The position numbers were made by a program, and so were the translations under genes. A stretch of DNA of 64,000 bases from Planktothrix rubescens CCAP 1459/22 (GTDB taxonomy: Bacteria; Cyanobacteriota; Cyanobacteriia; Cyanobacteriales; Microcoleaceae). Below are positions 23,894-32,775 of the stretch, one piece after another. The stretch spans positions 2,970,001 through 3,034,000 of the forward strand of contig LR882958.1 in the NCBI GenBank assembly GCA_904830895.1, in the 5' to 3' direction. Under the pieces are notes generated by a model. That model saw only the letters and a list, made by a program, of their open reading frames with translations, was not told the DNA's origin and searched no databases. Within the stretch, counting starts at the first letter, position 1. The number at the start of each line of letters is the position of its first letter.

Positions 23894-24847
23894 ATGACAC
23901 GGGGAAAACGAACACAAGCTAAAGAACTGGAAGTTAGACTCCTGCGGGAAGGACTGGTTGAGTCTACCCATCGGGTGCAAGCGACGGTCTGTGATCACCG
24001 AGGACGGGTGTTATCCGTTGCCGGAAACTCCGACACCGCCACCTTTATCCGTTCAGCCTTAAAACCCTTTCAAGCCTTAGCCGTGACCACTACAGGCACA
24101 ATGGAACGATATGATTTAACCGATATTGATTTAGCGATTATTTGTAGTTCCCATCAAGGAACCGTCGAACAGGCTCGACAGGCTTTTAATATTCTCTGGC
24201 GGGCCGATGTTGAACCCGTCCAACTCCAGTGTCCGATTCCAGCCGGGAAAAATAGCCCCCTGCAACATGGCTGTTCGGGAAAACACGCCGGGATGTTAGC
24301 GGTTTGTCAACAATGTCATTGGCCATTAGAAAGCTATTTACAACGGAAACATCCTCTACAACAATTGATTATTGGTAAAGTCGGAGAATTATTAGGACTA
24401 CCTCCCGATGAGTTTCTCAGCGCCAGGGATGACTGCGGAGCGCCGACCTATTATTTGGAATTGGGTCAAATGGGGATACTCTATGCTCAATTGGCTTCTG
24501 GAGATAACCTAGACCGGGAACGGATTGTCCGGGCCATGACCCATCATCCCGAAATGGTAGCCGGAGAGGGACATTTTGATACGGAATTAATGCGTTTAAC
24601 CGAAGGAGAACTGGTCAGCAAGTCCGGGGCGGAAGGAGTGCAATGTGTGGGACGCATTGGGGAAGGTTTGGGATTAGCAATTAAAGTCATGGATGGGTCA
24701 ACCCGGGCTAAATATGCCACGGCGATTCATCTATTGAAACAAATGGGTTGGATTACACCGACCATTGCGGAAACCCTCTCGGAAAAATTCCTAGCCCTGA
24801 GTGATTTTAAGCGTTTGGATGTGATCGGCGAATTATCGTTTTTGTGA
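23894..24847 (+). CDS. Asparaginase (AnsA / L-asparaginase II family)
   Basis: The 317-residue product matches the asparaginase family typified by the Rhizobium etli enzyme. It has VRLLREGLVESTHRVQATVC at the start, FIRSALKPFQALAV, IICSSHQGTVEQ, LQHGCSGKHAGML and ARDDCGAPTYYLEL. These enzymes hydrolyse asparagine to aspartate and ammonia and are unlike the E. coli type. Conserved Ser/Lys/Cys motifs (SGKHAG, DDCGAP, MTHHPEMVAGEGHFDT) are all present. The 275-base gap after it holds only repeats. Confidence 0.87.
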   Translation: MTRGKRTQAKELEVRLLREGLVESTHRVQATVCDHRGRVLSVAGNSDTATFIRSALKPFQALAVTTTGTMERYDLTDIDLAIICSSHQGTVEQARQAFNILWRADVEPVQLQCPIPAGKNSPLQHGCSGKHAGMLAVCQQCHWPLESYLQRKHPLQQLIIGKVGELLGLPPDEFLSARDDCGAPTYYLELGQMGILYAQLASGDNLDRERIVRAMTHHPEMVAGEGHFDTELMRLTEGELVSKSGAEGVQCVGRIGEGLGLAIKVMDGSTRAKYATAIHLLKQMGWITPTIAETLSEKFLALSDFKRLDVIGELSFL

Positions 24848-25122
24848 GTGATCAACGCCTAAAGGTATCAACGGCAAAATTAGTTTAAAAAGAGGGGAGA
24901 AAATTTCTTCTTCCCTCCATGATCAACGCCTAAGAGCATTAAAGGTAAAATCACGGCGGGGGCTGATTTAAAGAAAAAACAGAATCCCGAAAAAACAGAA
25001 AAAGTAATTGAACAGAAAAATACAACCCGATAAAATACTGCAATTAACAGCTTAATTATCAGAGACGCACCAATAGCCTTCGGCATGGCTGCGCCCGGTC
25101 ACGTCTCTACACTGATGACTGA
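24848..25122. repeat. Intergenic repeats: GATCAACGCCTAA pair and a GAGACG palindrome
   Basis: The text GATCAACGCCTAA occurs twice (24850 and 24919), each followed by related A-rich sequence. At 25061-25110 AGAGACG ... CGTCTCT form the ends of another GTAGAGACG-type dispersed palindrome. An open minus-strand frame of 68 codons here (24880-25086) spans these repeats and does not look like a gene. Confidence 0.65.
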
Positions 25123-26676
25123 TTAAAGTCCCAAATCAACGGCTACCCGATGGGCGCAGGCGAAGCCGGAGAAGGCAACAGCATTTAATCCTTGGCCGGG
25201 GAAAGTGCTATCACCGACACAATATAACCCTCGGATAGATGTGCGGTTAAAGGGCATTCCCAGAAGTCCTTTTAATTTATAGGCGGGAATGGGGCCGTAG
25301 GTTCCATCCTGTCGGTTTAAAAAGCGACGATGCGATCGCGCCGTTCCCACTTCCATATAATCTAACCCGGCATCTAACCCGGGGAAAAGTATTTCTAAAC
25401 GGTCAATAATTCTGCCCGCAGCTTGTTCTTTTTTGGCTTCATATTCAAACTCGGGTAATTTTTGCCAATCATCGATCCAACTAGGGGTAAAAGCATGAAC
25501 AATATGATAGCCTTCCGGGGCTAAACTTGGATCTAATAAAGTCGGAATGGACACAAAAATTGTGCCTTCGGGTTCCTCCATTTTATCCCAATTTTCGACA
25601 ATAATATGGTGACAATCGGTTTCTGGAGGTAAGACTGAGGCTTCTACTCCTAAATGTAGACTCAAGAAACTAGGGGATTTTTGATAGCGTTCTCGCCATT
25701 TTTTTTCAGCCTTTGGAATAGAGTCGGAGGGAATTAATTTGCCAAAGGTATCCCAACGGGTGGCATTAGAAACTATTCTTTTGCCTCGATAAACTTTACC
25801 ATCAATTAGTTCTACTCCAACGGCTATTCCGTTTTCCAATATAATTTGTTTGACTCTAGCTTTATATTGAATTTGTCCACCAAATTTTTCTAATCCTTCG
25901 ACTAATTTGATCGCAATTTGACCGACGCCTCCTTTGGGATAATTAATTCCTCCATAATGGCGATCGGAAAATACCATTCCAGCATTAATCATCGGGGTTA
26001 AATCAGCCGGAACCACTGACCAGCAGTAACATTCAATATCAATAAACTTTAAAAGTTCAGGATCATTAATATAACGTTTGGCAATATCTCCGACATTTTG
26101 GGGTAAATACTGAACTAATCCTAAACAGGAACCGGGTTCTTGAAAAAATACCCGCATTAAATAACGAGGTTCTTCCAAAGATAGCAACTCCATGGAGTTC
26201 AGACAGTTAAAGACCTTCCAGCATTGATCATAAAATTTACGAATTCCTTTTTCTTCCTGGGGGAAGCGAGTAATTAGTTCTTGCAAAAACTTCTCATAAT
26301 CTCGATGTACCCGTAATTTGAGATCATTGGGTAGGTGATAATGAATTTGAACCGGATCGGGAATGGTTTCTAGGGTGACGTCCACAGCTTCCAGGGCGCG
26401 GGTTAGGAGGTTGGTGGTTCCTTTGTCCCCAAATCCAAAAATCATGGATGCACCGACATCAAATCTGTATCCGTCCCGTTCAAAATATCCAGAACTGCCG
26501 CCCGGGATAATATAGCTTTCTAGGACAAGAACTTTTGCACCCTTGGCCGCCAATTGGGTCGCCGTCACCAGTCCCCCAATACCAGAACCAATGACAATCA
26601 CATCAAATTCCTGATCGGAGTCAGAACTAGATCGAGCAAAAGACTGGGATAGGTTAGAAACAGGCATGACTGTCAA
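25123..26676 (-). CDS. crtH: Carotenoid cis-trans isomerase CrtH
   Basis: The 517-residue product has the FAD-binding start [20 protein letters not shown] and [26 protein letters not shown]-specific stretches follow ([56 protein letters not shown]). It ends [20 protein letters not shown]. The enzyme isomerises tetra-cis-lycopene to all-trans-lycopene on the way to beta-carotene and acts at membranes. CrtH has the usual length of about 500 residues. The gene is divergent from ilvN, with a 230-base spacer. Confidence 0.93.
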   Translation of the reverse strand: MTVMPVSNLSQSFARSSSDSDQEFDVIVIGSGIGGLVTATQLAAKGAKVLVLESYIIPGGSSGYFERDGYRFDVGASMIFGFGDKGTTNLLTRALEAVDVTLETIPDPVQIHYHLPNDLKLRVHRDYEKFLQELITRFPQEEKGIRKFYDQCWKVFNCLNSMELLSLEEPRYLMRVFFQEPGSCLGLVQYLPQNVGDIAKRYINDPELLKFIDIECYCWSVVPADLTPMINAGMVFSDRHYGGINYPKGGVGQIAIKLVEGLEKFGGQIQYKARVKQIILENGIAVGVELIDGKVYRGKRIVSNATRWDTFGKLIPSDSIPKAEKKWRERYQKSPSFLSLHLGVEASVLPPETDCHHIIVENWDKMEEPEGTIFVSIPTLLDPSLAPEGYHIVHAFTPSWIDDWQKLPEFEYEAKKEQAAGRIIDRLEILFPGLDAGLDYMEVGTARSHRRFLNRQDGTYGPIPAYKLKGLLGMPFNRTSIRGLYCVGDSTFPGQGLNAVAFSGFACAHRVAVDLGL

Positions 26677-26751
26677 TTCTCTTAAGCATTTCCTGACTGT
26701 ACAGTGTAGCGTCTTACGCCCAAATCAGAGAGTTTAATCTTGAAATGGATC

Positions 26752-26830
26752 ACGGATTTAAGAGGATTTCACGGATTTCACGGATTTTAATCTGTGTTAA
26801 TCTGCGTAATCCTATTAAATCCGTGATCTG
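26752..26830. repeat. Repeat of ATTTCACGGATTT units
   Basis: The short text TTTCACGGATT is repeated, and the ends (ATCACGGATTTA / TAAATCCGTGAT) are inverted relative to each other. This is a dispersed intergenic repeat. It lies in the crtH-ilvN divergent spacer, so it could lie between the two promoters. Confidence 0.7.
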
Positions 26831-26906
26831 GATTCGGTGTACAATTGATGATTAATATAGTTAATTTTAAGTCGGGAGCGTAGTCCCAGATTAATTTGTA
26901 GCCAGC

Positions 26907-27437
26907 ATGAAACACACCCTATCTGTTTTAGTTCAAGATGAAGCCGGAGTCCTGACGCGCATTGCGGGTTTATTTGCCCGTCGAGGTTTCAATATTGAGA
27001 GTTTAGCCGTTGGCCCGGCGGAACAATCGGGGATTTCTCGAATTACAATGGTGGTTCCTGGGGATGACCATATTATTGAACAGTTGACCAAACAACTCTA
27101 CAAACTGATCAATGTTCTGAAAGTGCAGGATATTACCGGAGTTCCCTGTGTGGAAAGGGAATTGATGCTATTAAAGGTTAATTATAATAGCAGTGCGACT
27201 CGTTCTGAGATTATTGAGTTAGCGCAAATTTTTCGGGCGCGGGTTGTGGATATTGGGGATGACGCCCTAACTATTGAAGTGGTTGGCGACCCCGGAAAAA
27301 TGGTGGCTATTGTCCAGGTTTTAAGTCGGTTTGGGATTCGGGAAATTGCTCGGACGGGCAAAATTGTCTTGGTGCGGGAGTCGGGAGTCAATACGGAATT
27401 CCTCAAAACTCAAGCCCCGGTGGAAGCTCGATTTTAG
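26907..27437 (+). CDS. ilvN: Acetolactate synthase small (regulatory) subunit
   Basis: The 176-residue product has the N-terminal ACT domain ([39 protein letters not shown]) and a second ACT-like half ([20 protein letters not shown] ... [20 protein letters not shown]). It binds valine or other branched-chain amino acids and regulates the catalytic subunit in valine, leucine and isoleucine synthesis. The catalytic subunit gene is not in the window, as is common in cyanobacteria. The length fits the family (about 160-180). The 284-base gap after it contains one HIP1 site near 27687. Confidence 0.95.
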   Translation: MKHTLSVLVQDEAGVLTRIAGLFARRGFNIESLAVGPAEQSGISRITMVVPGDDHIIEQLTKQLYKLINVLKVQDITGVPCVERELMLLKVNYNSSATRSEIIELAQIFRARVVDIGDDALTIEVVGDPGKMVAIVQVLSRFGIREIARTGKIVLVRESGVNTEFLKTQAPVEARF

Positions 27438-27721
27438 CAGAGGGGGGAACAGGTGACAGAGGGAAAAGGTTTCAACGTAAGCGGTTAGCTGGATTAGTCT
27501 TTGTCCTAATCAGTCTGAGAATTGCGATAATCAATCCCTTGTTGTGCCAGTATCCCCGATGGCAATATGCAGCTTAACAGTTTAAACCGCTACACCTTCC
27601 TATAATTAAGGGTTTTTGGTTTTTCACAAAAAAAGTTGATTTTTAAGTCATTTTTACAAAAAATTGTTAGAATAGAAGCAGGTGAGCGATCGCACAGTGT
27701 CGAAACTCATTAGAAACCATT

Positions 27722-28162
27722 ATGACTCAAGAAGATTGTTTAGCCATTTATCAGGCACTTGTAGAGATGCTAAACTCTATAAAATTGGGGTGGGTAACGG
27801 AACAAGTTGCCGACGTTATTAGTGCGGGAAAAACCACCGAAGAACTGGTATCAGGACGGAAATCTCCCAATTTAAAGTTAAATTATTATAGCCCCCAAGA
27901 ACAACTTTTACTTTTAATTAATGCCATTGAGAAATCGGTAATTAATACCGGAGAAATCGAAACAGAAATTCTGGATATTTTCCGCCATGAAACCCAGAAT
28001 AGTGATTTAAAACCGGAATTGAGATTTACCTCCTCCGTGGATAGAAAAGGTACAATGTTTAAATATAGTATTGAATCTGTTAATAGCCGCCAACAACACC
28101 GCCAAGAATTAAAAAAATTGCTAGAACAATTACGTCAGGAGATCGGAACCAATGTCGATTAA
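27722..28162 (+). CDS. Unrecognised protein paired with a nuclease-like gene
   Basis: The 146-residue product has no motif I recognise. It starts with helices (QEDCLAIYQALVEMLNSIKL, VTEQVADVISAGKTTEELVS) and has a central YYSPQEQLLLLINAIEKSVI. A possible beta region (LRFTSSVDRKGTMFKYSIES) and a charged C-terminal helix (QQHRQELKKLLEQLRQEIG) follow. Its end overlaps the next gene by 11 bases, so the two are co-translated and probably act together. ATG 27722 follows a HIP1 site and a TTAGAAT-type AT-rich stretch. No signal peptide. It could be a regulatory or antitoxin-like partner; this is inference from layout only. Confidence 0.65.
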   Translation: MTQEDCLAIYQALVEMLNSIKLGWVTEQVADVISAGKTTEELVSGRKSPNLKLNYYSPQEQLLLLINAIEKSVINTGEIETEILDIFRHETQNSDLKPELRFTSSVDRKGTMFKYSIESVNSRQQHRQELKKLLEQLRQEIGTNVD

Positions 28163-28823
28163 TACCGCTTTATTAGATAATATCAATCAACAGTTAAAAC
28201 AGAGTTTAAATCCCGATCTAGAAACCGCCAGAGATATTGAGGATTGGTTTAAATTCTACATTTTTAATATTATTATCAAAGCCGCTCGTAATGAAGGAGC
28301 CTTCGTTTATTATAAAGATGTTTTGAAACGAAATCCAGAAACCTTAGTGTTTCGTAGACGGGCAGGACAAATTTATGATCTGACCCAACCCTATACCCAT
28401 GCTGTGATTGAATTTGAACAAAAACCCCCTTTAGAAATTCATTTGGGAGTTAAAATTCATGGTCGTTTAAGAGTATTATATGATTGTGATGTTTGTGTTC
28501 TGTATAAAATGGAAGCCGATAGTTGTCGGACGAATAAAAGAGAACCTCGGGCATCTCGAATTTTTATCGCCATAGACTGTCACCATTACGCCTCGGAATT
28601 GCCCTTAGAATTAGCTCAGGCTTTTATTGCCTTTTCTTCGGAATTAAGAGTATCTGGAGATTGTTATTTTGTCTCTAATAGTTCTTCTAATTCAGTAGCA
28701 AAACTCCTGGCGAGTCGCAAACGAAAATGGGAATATGATATTGTTCCTAATGAAACCAATAATGTCAATCGGTTAATGTATGAATTTCAGACAAAATTTA
28801 AGGACTTCAAAGCCAGAAGTTAG
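28152..28823 (+). CDS. Restriction-endonuclease-fold-like protein with altered active site
   Basis: The 223-residue product has the order expected of a PD-(D/E)XK-type core: a helix with FKFYIFNIIIKAARNEGAFV (34-53), EIHLGVKIHGRLRVLYDCDV (95-114) with Asp 111/113, and RIFIAIDCHHYASELPLELA (136-155), where a strand of the (D/E)-x-K type would sit. Here it reads D142-C143-H144 and lacks the Lys. DCYFVSNSSSNSVAKLLASR (170-189) looks like a second conserved block. I recognise the general shape, not a named family. It overlaps the gene before it by 11 bases. Confidence 0.6.
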   Translation: MSINTALLDNINQQLKQSLNPDLETARDIEDWFKFYIFNIIIKAARNEGAFVYYKDVLKRNPETLVFRRRAGQIYDLTQPYTHAVIEFEQKPPLEIHLGVKIHGRLRVLYDCDVCVLYKMEADSCRTNKREPRASRIFIAIDCHHYASELPLELAQAFIAFSSELRVSGDCYFVSNSSSNSVAKLLASRKRKWEYDIVPNETNNVNRLMYEFQTKFKDFKARS

Positions 28824-28916
28824 CCAAATGTCCCCAAATCTGCAACAATATTAGAATCCCTGATCGGAGTAGATTGGGGAATGTGGTTTTTTTAGTAAAA
28901 TTCAAACAGTTAGGAT

Positions 28917-29363
28917 ATGAAAGTTTATCGTTCAATTTTGGCCTGTGTCTTAGCCCTGGTGACAACTTTTGTGGTCGGTTGCAGTTCTCCAAAAGCGGCA
29001 ATTCCCACCACCTACACGGAAATTCAAATTCAACAGATCCAAAAACATAACACTGATATTGTGGCTCTGCGCGATCGCTTTACCACCGAACTTCCTCGGT
29101 ATATTAGTGCTCGGAATTGGGTACAAGTGGATGCCTTTGTGCATGGGCCATTGGGATCATTGTTGCAAGAAATGAATTATATTACTAAAAATTTGTTGCC
29201 CGATGTTCAACCGAAAGCGACTAAATTGTCGAGAGAAGTGTTTGAACATTTAGTTACGGTTTCCAAAGCCGCAGAAGCTCGTGATCCAATTCAAGCGGCG
29301 TCAGGATATCAAGAAGCGCTGAAAGATTTAGATTCATTCTTGAGTTTAGTTCCTAACGCTTAA
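28917..29363 (+). CDS. psbQ: Photosystem II lipoprotein CyanoQ (PsbQ)
   Basis: The 148-residue product begins with a lipoprotein signal (YRSILACVLALVTTFVVGCS), with the lipobox Cys at about position 22. The mature part is a four-helix bundle (ALRDRFTTELPRYISARNWV, DAFVHGPLGSLLQEMNYITK, LLPDVQPKATKLSREVFEHL, AASGYQEALKDLDSFLSLVP), as in CyanoQ. CyanoQ sits on the lumenal side of photosystem II and helps stabilise the oxygen-evolving centre. The length fits the family (about 150). It has its own gap upstream, so it is likely to have its own promoter. Confidence 0.88.
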   Translation: MKVYRSILACVLALVTTFVVGCSSPKAAIPTTYTEIQIQQIQKHNTDIVALRDRFTTELPRYISARNWVQVDAFVHGPLGSLLQEMNYITKNLLPDVQPKATKLSREVFEHLVTVSKAAEARDPIQAASGYQEALKDLDSFLSLVPNA

Positions 29364-29379
29364 TTAAACTCAATATTTT

Positions 29380-29510
29380 GTGGTGGCGTTGTTGCGCCGT
29401 TGTTGCGCTTTAGCGCGCTCTTTTATTTCTCAGGGCTAAAGCCCAACAACGGGTAAGAGGGGCTTTAGCCCAACAACGGGTAAGAGGGGCTTTAGCCCAA
29501 CAACGTTTTT
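29380..29510. repeat. Tandem GGCTTTAGCCCAACAACGGGTAAGAG-type repeat
   Basis: A GTTGTTGCGCCGTTGTTGCG stretch is followed by at least two direct copies of a unit of about 30 bases containing TTTAGCCCAACAACGGGTAA, and a partial third. GCTTTAGC / GCTAAAGC pieces make it partly palindromic. Closely related text (GCTAAAGCACAACAACGGGT) is found inside the glutamate synthase gene. Confidence 0.8.
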
Positions 29511-29521
29511 TAAGATTTTTT

Positions 29522-30655
29522 ATGAATTCTATTGTTATTATTGGTTGTGGTGTGGTCGGGGCAACCATTGCCTATGAACTCTCCCAAAATCCTGATTTAA
29601 AAATTACTGTTATTGATCAAAATCCTCCGGCTCAAGGCTCAACTGGTTCAGCATTGGGGGTTTTGATGGGAATTATTAGTCAGAAAACCAAGGGACGGGC
29701 GTGGCGACTGCGAGAGTTTAGTATGCAGCGTTATGAAAGTTTAATTCCCGAATTAGAAGCAATTACGGGTAAGATTATTCCTTTTAATCGGCAAGGTATT
29801 GTATTATTATCTTATGGGGAAGATGAATTGGAAAAATGGAAAAATTTAATTAATTTACGCCAAAGTCAAGGGTTAGAATTGCAATGGTTAGATCAAGATC
29901 AAGTTAAGGTTAAATATCCTCAGATTGATCATGGAAAAGTTTTGGGTGCGGTCTATTCTCCCCAGGATCGACAAGTTGATCCAACGGCCTTAACTTTAGC
30001 CTTAGTCGAGGCTGCTAAAAGTCGGGGTGTAACTTTTCAATTCGGTGTTAAAGTAGAATCTTTGGAAATAGTAAAAACGGCAAATAATCAGCAGATTTGT
30101 CAATTTTTGAAAACCAGTGCAGGAGAGTTAAATAGTGATTGGGTTGTGGTATCTGCGGGTTTAGGGACAACGCCGTTAATTTCTGATATTGCTAAAGAAA
30201 ATAATCGGGAAAAATTGATTCATATTCGTCCAGTTTTAGGACAGGCGTTGCAAGTTCGTTGTCTGGAAACCTTGGGGAATTTGGGATTTGAACCTGTAAT
30301 TACGGGTAATGATATTCATATTGTACCGTTAGGAAATGCAGAATATTGGATTGGGGCAACGGTGGAATTTCCTGAACACGGGGATGAAATTTTAGCTAAT
30401 TCTGAACTATTGAATTTAGTGTTAAAAGGTGCGATCGCTATTTGTCCGGCTTTGGAAAATGCAACTATTATTAAGCAATGGTCGGGGTTACGTCCCCGTC
30501 CTGACGGGATTCCAGCCCCGGTGATTGGCAATTTACCAGGGTTTAAGAATATTCTATTGGCTACTGGACATTATCGCAATGGTGTGTTATTAGCACCAGC
30601 AACGGCTAATGAAATCCAAGGAATATTGAGGATTGAGGGTGCGATCTTAAAATAA
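29522..30655 (+). CDS. FAD-dependent oxidoreductase of the D-amino acid / glycine oxidase (DAO) family
   Basis: The 377-residue product has an N-terminal dinucleotide-binding motif (SIVIIGCGVVGATIAYELSQ) and ITVIDQNPPAQGSTGSALGV. The DAO middle follows (PQDRQVDPTALTLALVEAAK), and it ends WSGLRPRPDGIPAPVIG and ILLATGHYRNGVLLAPATA, the typical ThiO/DadA-like FAD end. It probably oxidises glycine or another amine; ThiO feeds thiazole synthesis, but no thi gene is near, so the substrate is left open. It is preceded by tandem repeats rather than a clear promoter. Confidence 0.82.
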   Translation: MNSIVIIGCGVVGATIAYELSQNPDLKITVIDQNPPAQGSTGSALGVLMGIISQKTKGRAWRLREFSMQRYESLIPELEAITGKIIPFNRQGIVLLSYGEDELEKWKNLINLRQSQGLELQWLDQDQVKVKYPQIDHGKVLGAVYSPQDRQVDPTALTLALVEAAKSRGVTFQFGVKVESLEIVKTANNQQICQFLKTSAGELNSDWVVVSAGLGTTPLISDIAKENNREKLIHIRPVLGQALQVRCLETLGNLGFEPVITGNDIHIVPLGNAEYWIGATVEFPEHGDEILANSELLNLVLKGAIAICPALENATIIKQWSGLRPRPDGIPAPVIGNLPGFKNILLATGHYRNGVLLAPATANEIQGILRIEGAILK

Positions 30656-30786
30656 ATCAACCCGCAGGAGGGTGACATCATTCCCATAAACCGCTCAAAT
30701 CTCCATAAGTATAAATACTCGATACAGGTTTTTTAAATAAAGCTGTAGCTTACGTTACAAAATTTTAAGATTTTTCACCTATGTCA

Positions 30787-30815
30787 TGCAATTTTAACAA
30801 AAGGGGCTATATAAT
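30787..30815 (+). promoter_or_regulatory. Putative promoter of the small gene at 30852
   Basis: A perfect TATAAT at 30810-30815 lies 37 bases before the ATG, with a weak -35-like TGCAAT 17 bases further up. GAGGAGTAAGC between them and the ATG contains a strong ribosome-binding-type sequence, though it is far from the start. Confidence 0.4.
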
Positions 30816-30851
30816 AGAGGAGTAAGCACAAAAGATTATCTAAAAAAGTCC

Positions 30852-31007
30852 ATGTTAAACACAAATCTACGCAGAAACTCCATTAAACTCTCTGACGTCC
30901 ATCGGGCTAATATCCAAAAAAGATTGGAACATCGCTTAGAAGTTGCTAGAGCTAATGGAGATGAGAATTTGATTCAGGTTCTGGAAGCTGAAATGCGCCG
31001 GGTCTAA
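30852..31007 (+). CDS. Small conserved cyanobacterial protein (51 aa)
   Basis: The product begins MLNTNLRRNSIKLSDVHRAN, continues IQKRLEHRLEVARANGDENL and ends IQVLEAEMRRV. The whole peptide is an amphipathic basic helix pair without Cys or membrane segment. I recall similar small proteins (LRRSTVKLSDAHRANIQKRL-like) widely in cyanobacteria, with no assigned role. A good -10 box lies upstream, and the composition is gene-like. Function unknown. Confidence 0.7.
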   Translation: MLNTNLRRNSIKLSDVHRANIQKRLEHRLEVARANGDENLIQVLEAEMRRV

Positions 31008-31153
31008 ATTATTCCTTGATCACATACTGATATTCAGCTAGGCGACGGTGGAACCCATTTGGGTTAACCTTAGCCCTAGAAGAATTTATGATTAAAAATT
31101 TCTAAAGCCTGGTTGTTTGACACTCCCCACGCATAAATGCGGGGGATTCTTGA

Positions 31154-32404
31154 CTAAGCCCACAAAGGGACTCTCAAAGGGGCTGTCAATTCCCCTCTAC
31201 TGACTCCACTAAGATCAAGTCCTAGTATTGTCGCTACTTTTCGCCCAATATTGGCCGCACCATTGCAATCTGCGTTGATCAACCAATTATCAGCAGTTCG
31301 ATATAAACCTCTCTTGACTCGTTTTCCACTTGGTTGCCACCCTTCAGGTTTTTCGCCGAATTTAGGTAGTAGATCCAAGTCTAAAAAACTTGCCTTGGAG
31401 GTATAAGATTCTTCGGTTTCGACGAATCTAATTCCATGCTGTTCACACAGTTGAGCAATTCTATCCTTTAACCTTGAGGTTGGGATTTGAACAAACTTTT
31501 GATTGGTTTTAGCTCCCATATTTGCGCAATCCTTCATGCCCTTGTTCCACCCAAATACGATAGTCCCAATTTGGTTGTCAAGGCAATGATTGATTACTTT
31601 TCTGGCGGCTTTATTTATAGCGTCTCGCATTGTGCGATTACGATTCTCTGTTAGAGACTGAAGCCTTTTAGTCCAATAACCGTTGGGCGTATCCTTTGTC
31701 AATAATGCAACTTGCTTGTTATACCATTGATTAATAGATTTTAAGTGTCTTCCATCAACGATAAAGCTTGTCCTCACATTAGAAACGCAGGTTAACCAAT
31801 TATCCATGCCATGATCTATCATCAAAGCATTTAATGGATTGACATTAGATTGGATATTTTGAGACTTATAGACAAGCTCTAAATAAAAGCATCCGTTTCT
31901 AGGCAAGATTCGATATTCTCGAATGTCCTTAAAATCTAAATTCGAGGGCATTGGCAAGTAAAAAGAATCTATCCCAAACCATGCTTTTACCTTGCCACCC
32001 AAAGGGAATCTTAGTTGATTGTCTTTAAGTTTGACAGAGCGACCCGTAAAAGTCACCAAAGATAGTCCTCCTTTTCTGTAGCCAGGTAGTCTAGGTTTTT
32101 GGGTTACAGTACCCTTTGCGACTCCTTTTAGTAAACCGATATAGGATTTAAAGGATTCGGACACGCTAGTTAGAATTTGTTGTGCGGTATCTGAATAGAA
32201 AGCTTGGTAGTGTAGGTTCTGATTTTCTGTCCCTAACACTTTATGCAATTCTGCCCTATTGGGTATTCTCCCCTCTTTGAAATATATTTGACGAGAATAA
32301 TAGATCCCACAATTAGTTAATTTTGAAGACTCTGCGCACAAAAACTCTAGGATTGCCTTGAGTTTTGTGTCGGGACTAATGAGATTTTGCTGACATCCAA
32401 ACAT
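31154..32404 (-). CDS. tnpB: TnpB-family protein with non-canonical RuvC site
   Basis: Numbering here counts from an in-frame codon six before the chosen Met. D203 lies in MIDHGMDNWLTC (RuvC-I) and D385 in NADCNGAANIGRK (RuvC-III). The usual RuvC-II strand with Glu reads IGTIVFGWNKG, with no Glu, and the Cys4 zinc ribbon is absent. A conserved-looking VETEESYTSKASFLD (334-348) could supply Glu 337 or 338 instead. Rearranged TnpB active sites of this kind have been described. Translation starts at ATG 32404 (MFGCQQNL) because AGGAGGT lies 8 bases upstream. It likely still encodes an RNA-guided nuclease. Confidence 0.82.
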   Translation of the reverse strand: MFGCQQNLISPDTKLKAILEFLCAESSKLTNCGIYYSRQIYFKEGRIPNRAELHKVLGTENQNLHYQAFYSDTAQQILTSVSESFKSYIGLLKGVAKGTVTQKPRLPGYRKGGLSLVTFTGRSVKLKDNQLRFPLGGKVKAWFGIDSFYLPMPSNLDFKDIREYRILPRNGCFYLELVYKSQNIQSNVNPLNALMIDHGMDNWLTCVSNVRTSFIVDGRHLKSINQWYNKQVALLTKDTPNGYWTKRLQSLTENRNRTMRDAINKAARKVINHCLDNQIGTIVFGWNKGMKDCANMGAKTNQKFVQIPTSRLKDRIAQLCEQHGIRFVETEESYTSKASFLDLDLLPKFGEKPEGWQPSGKRVKRGLYRTADNWLINADCNGAANIGRKVATILGLDLSGVSRGELTAPLRVPLWA

Positions 32405-32459
32405 TTTGTTACCTCCTGACACTAAAATAACATAGTATTAATACTTTGTGCATAATGTC

Positions 32460-32603
32460 ATGGCAACAAAAAAACATCCTGTCCCCGCGTACCTAGATGA
32501 GCTAGAGTCTGAAAAGTTAACCAAGATTGCTAGTTTGTGGGGGTGCAGTATGTCTGCTGCACTCAAAAGACTTATTAGAGAATTTAATCTTGACGGTGGC
32601 TAA
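32460..32603 (+). CDS. Small ribbon-helix-helix-like protein divergent to tnpB
   Basis: The 47-residue product starts MATKKHPVPAYLDELESEKL, continues TKIASLWGCSMSAALKRLIR and ends EFNLDGG. The strand-helix-helix length and the pattern LxxIASxWGxSMSAALKRLIRE fit CopG/Arc-type DNA binders. It is read away from tnpB, with 55 bases between the two starts, so it could repress the shared promoter region. Its stop codon lies in the end hairpin of the element, which ties it to the element rather than to host genes. Confidence 0.65.
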   Translation: MATKKHPVPAYLDELESEKLTKIASLWGCSMSAALKRLIREFNLDGG

Positions 32604-32775
32604 AGCCACCACCGCTTACCTCCCCATAGCTAAAGCTAGGGGCTTCCGCTCGTTTTTTGGTGAAATTACCAGGCTTTTTGGTGGGTATTGAGTAGTAATC
32701 AACTCCATATCAAAGGGTTCTTGATCAAGAAGTTAGGGGTTTTAGACCCAATTTTTCGATGTCAGTGTGGGTAGT

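Larger units (their letters stand above)
31115..32660 (-). mobile_element. tnpB-type IS element with a divergent small RHH-like gene
   Basis: The tnpB-distal end has hairpins GGTGGC-TAAA-GCCACC (32595-32610) and CCCC-A-TAGC-TAAA-GCTA-GGGG (32622-32642). The other end has CCCC-A-CGC-ATAAAT-GCG-GGGG (31125-31145) followed by ATTCTTGACT, as in IS200/IS605-type ends. No tnpA or serine recombinase is present. The exact borders are uncertain by a few tens of bases. Confidence 0.72.

Noticed and set aside
24880-25086. Minus-strand open frame of 68 codons with hydrophobic text
   Set aside because: It spans two direct repeats and part of a palindrome, with no family-like sequence or ribosome-binding site.
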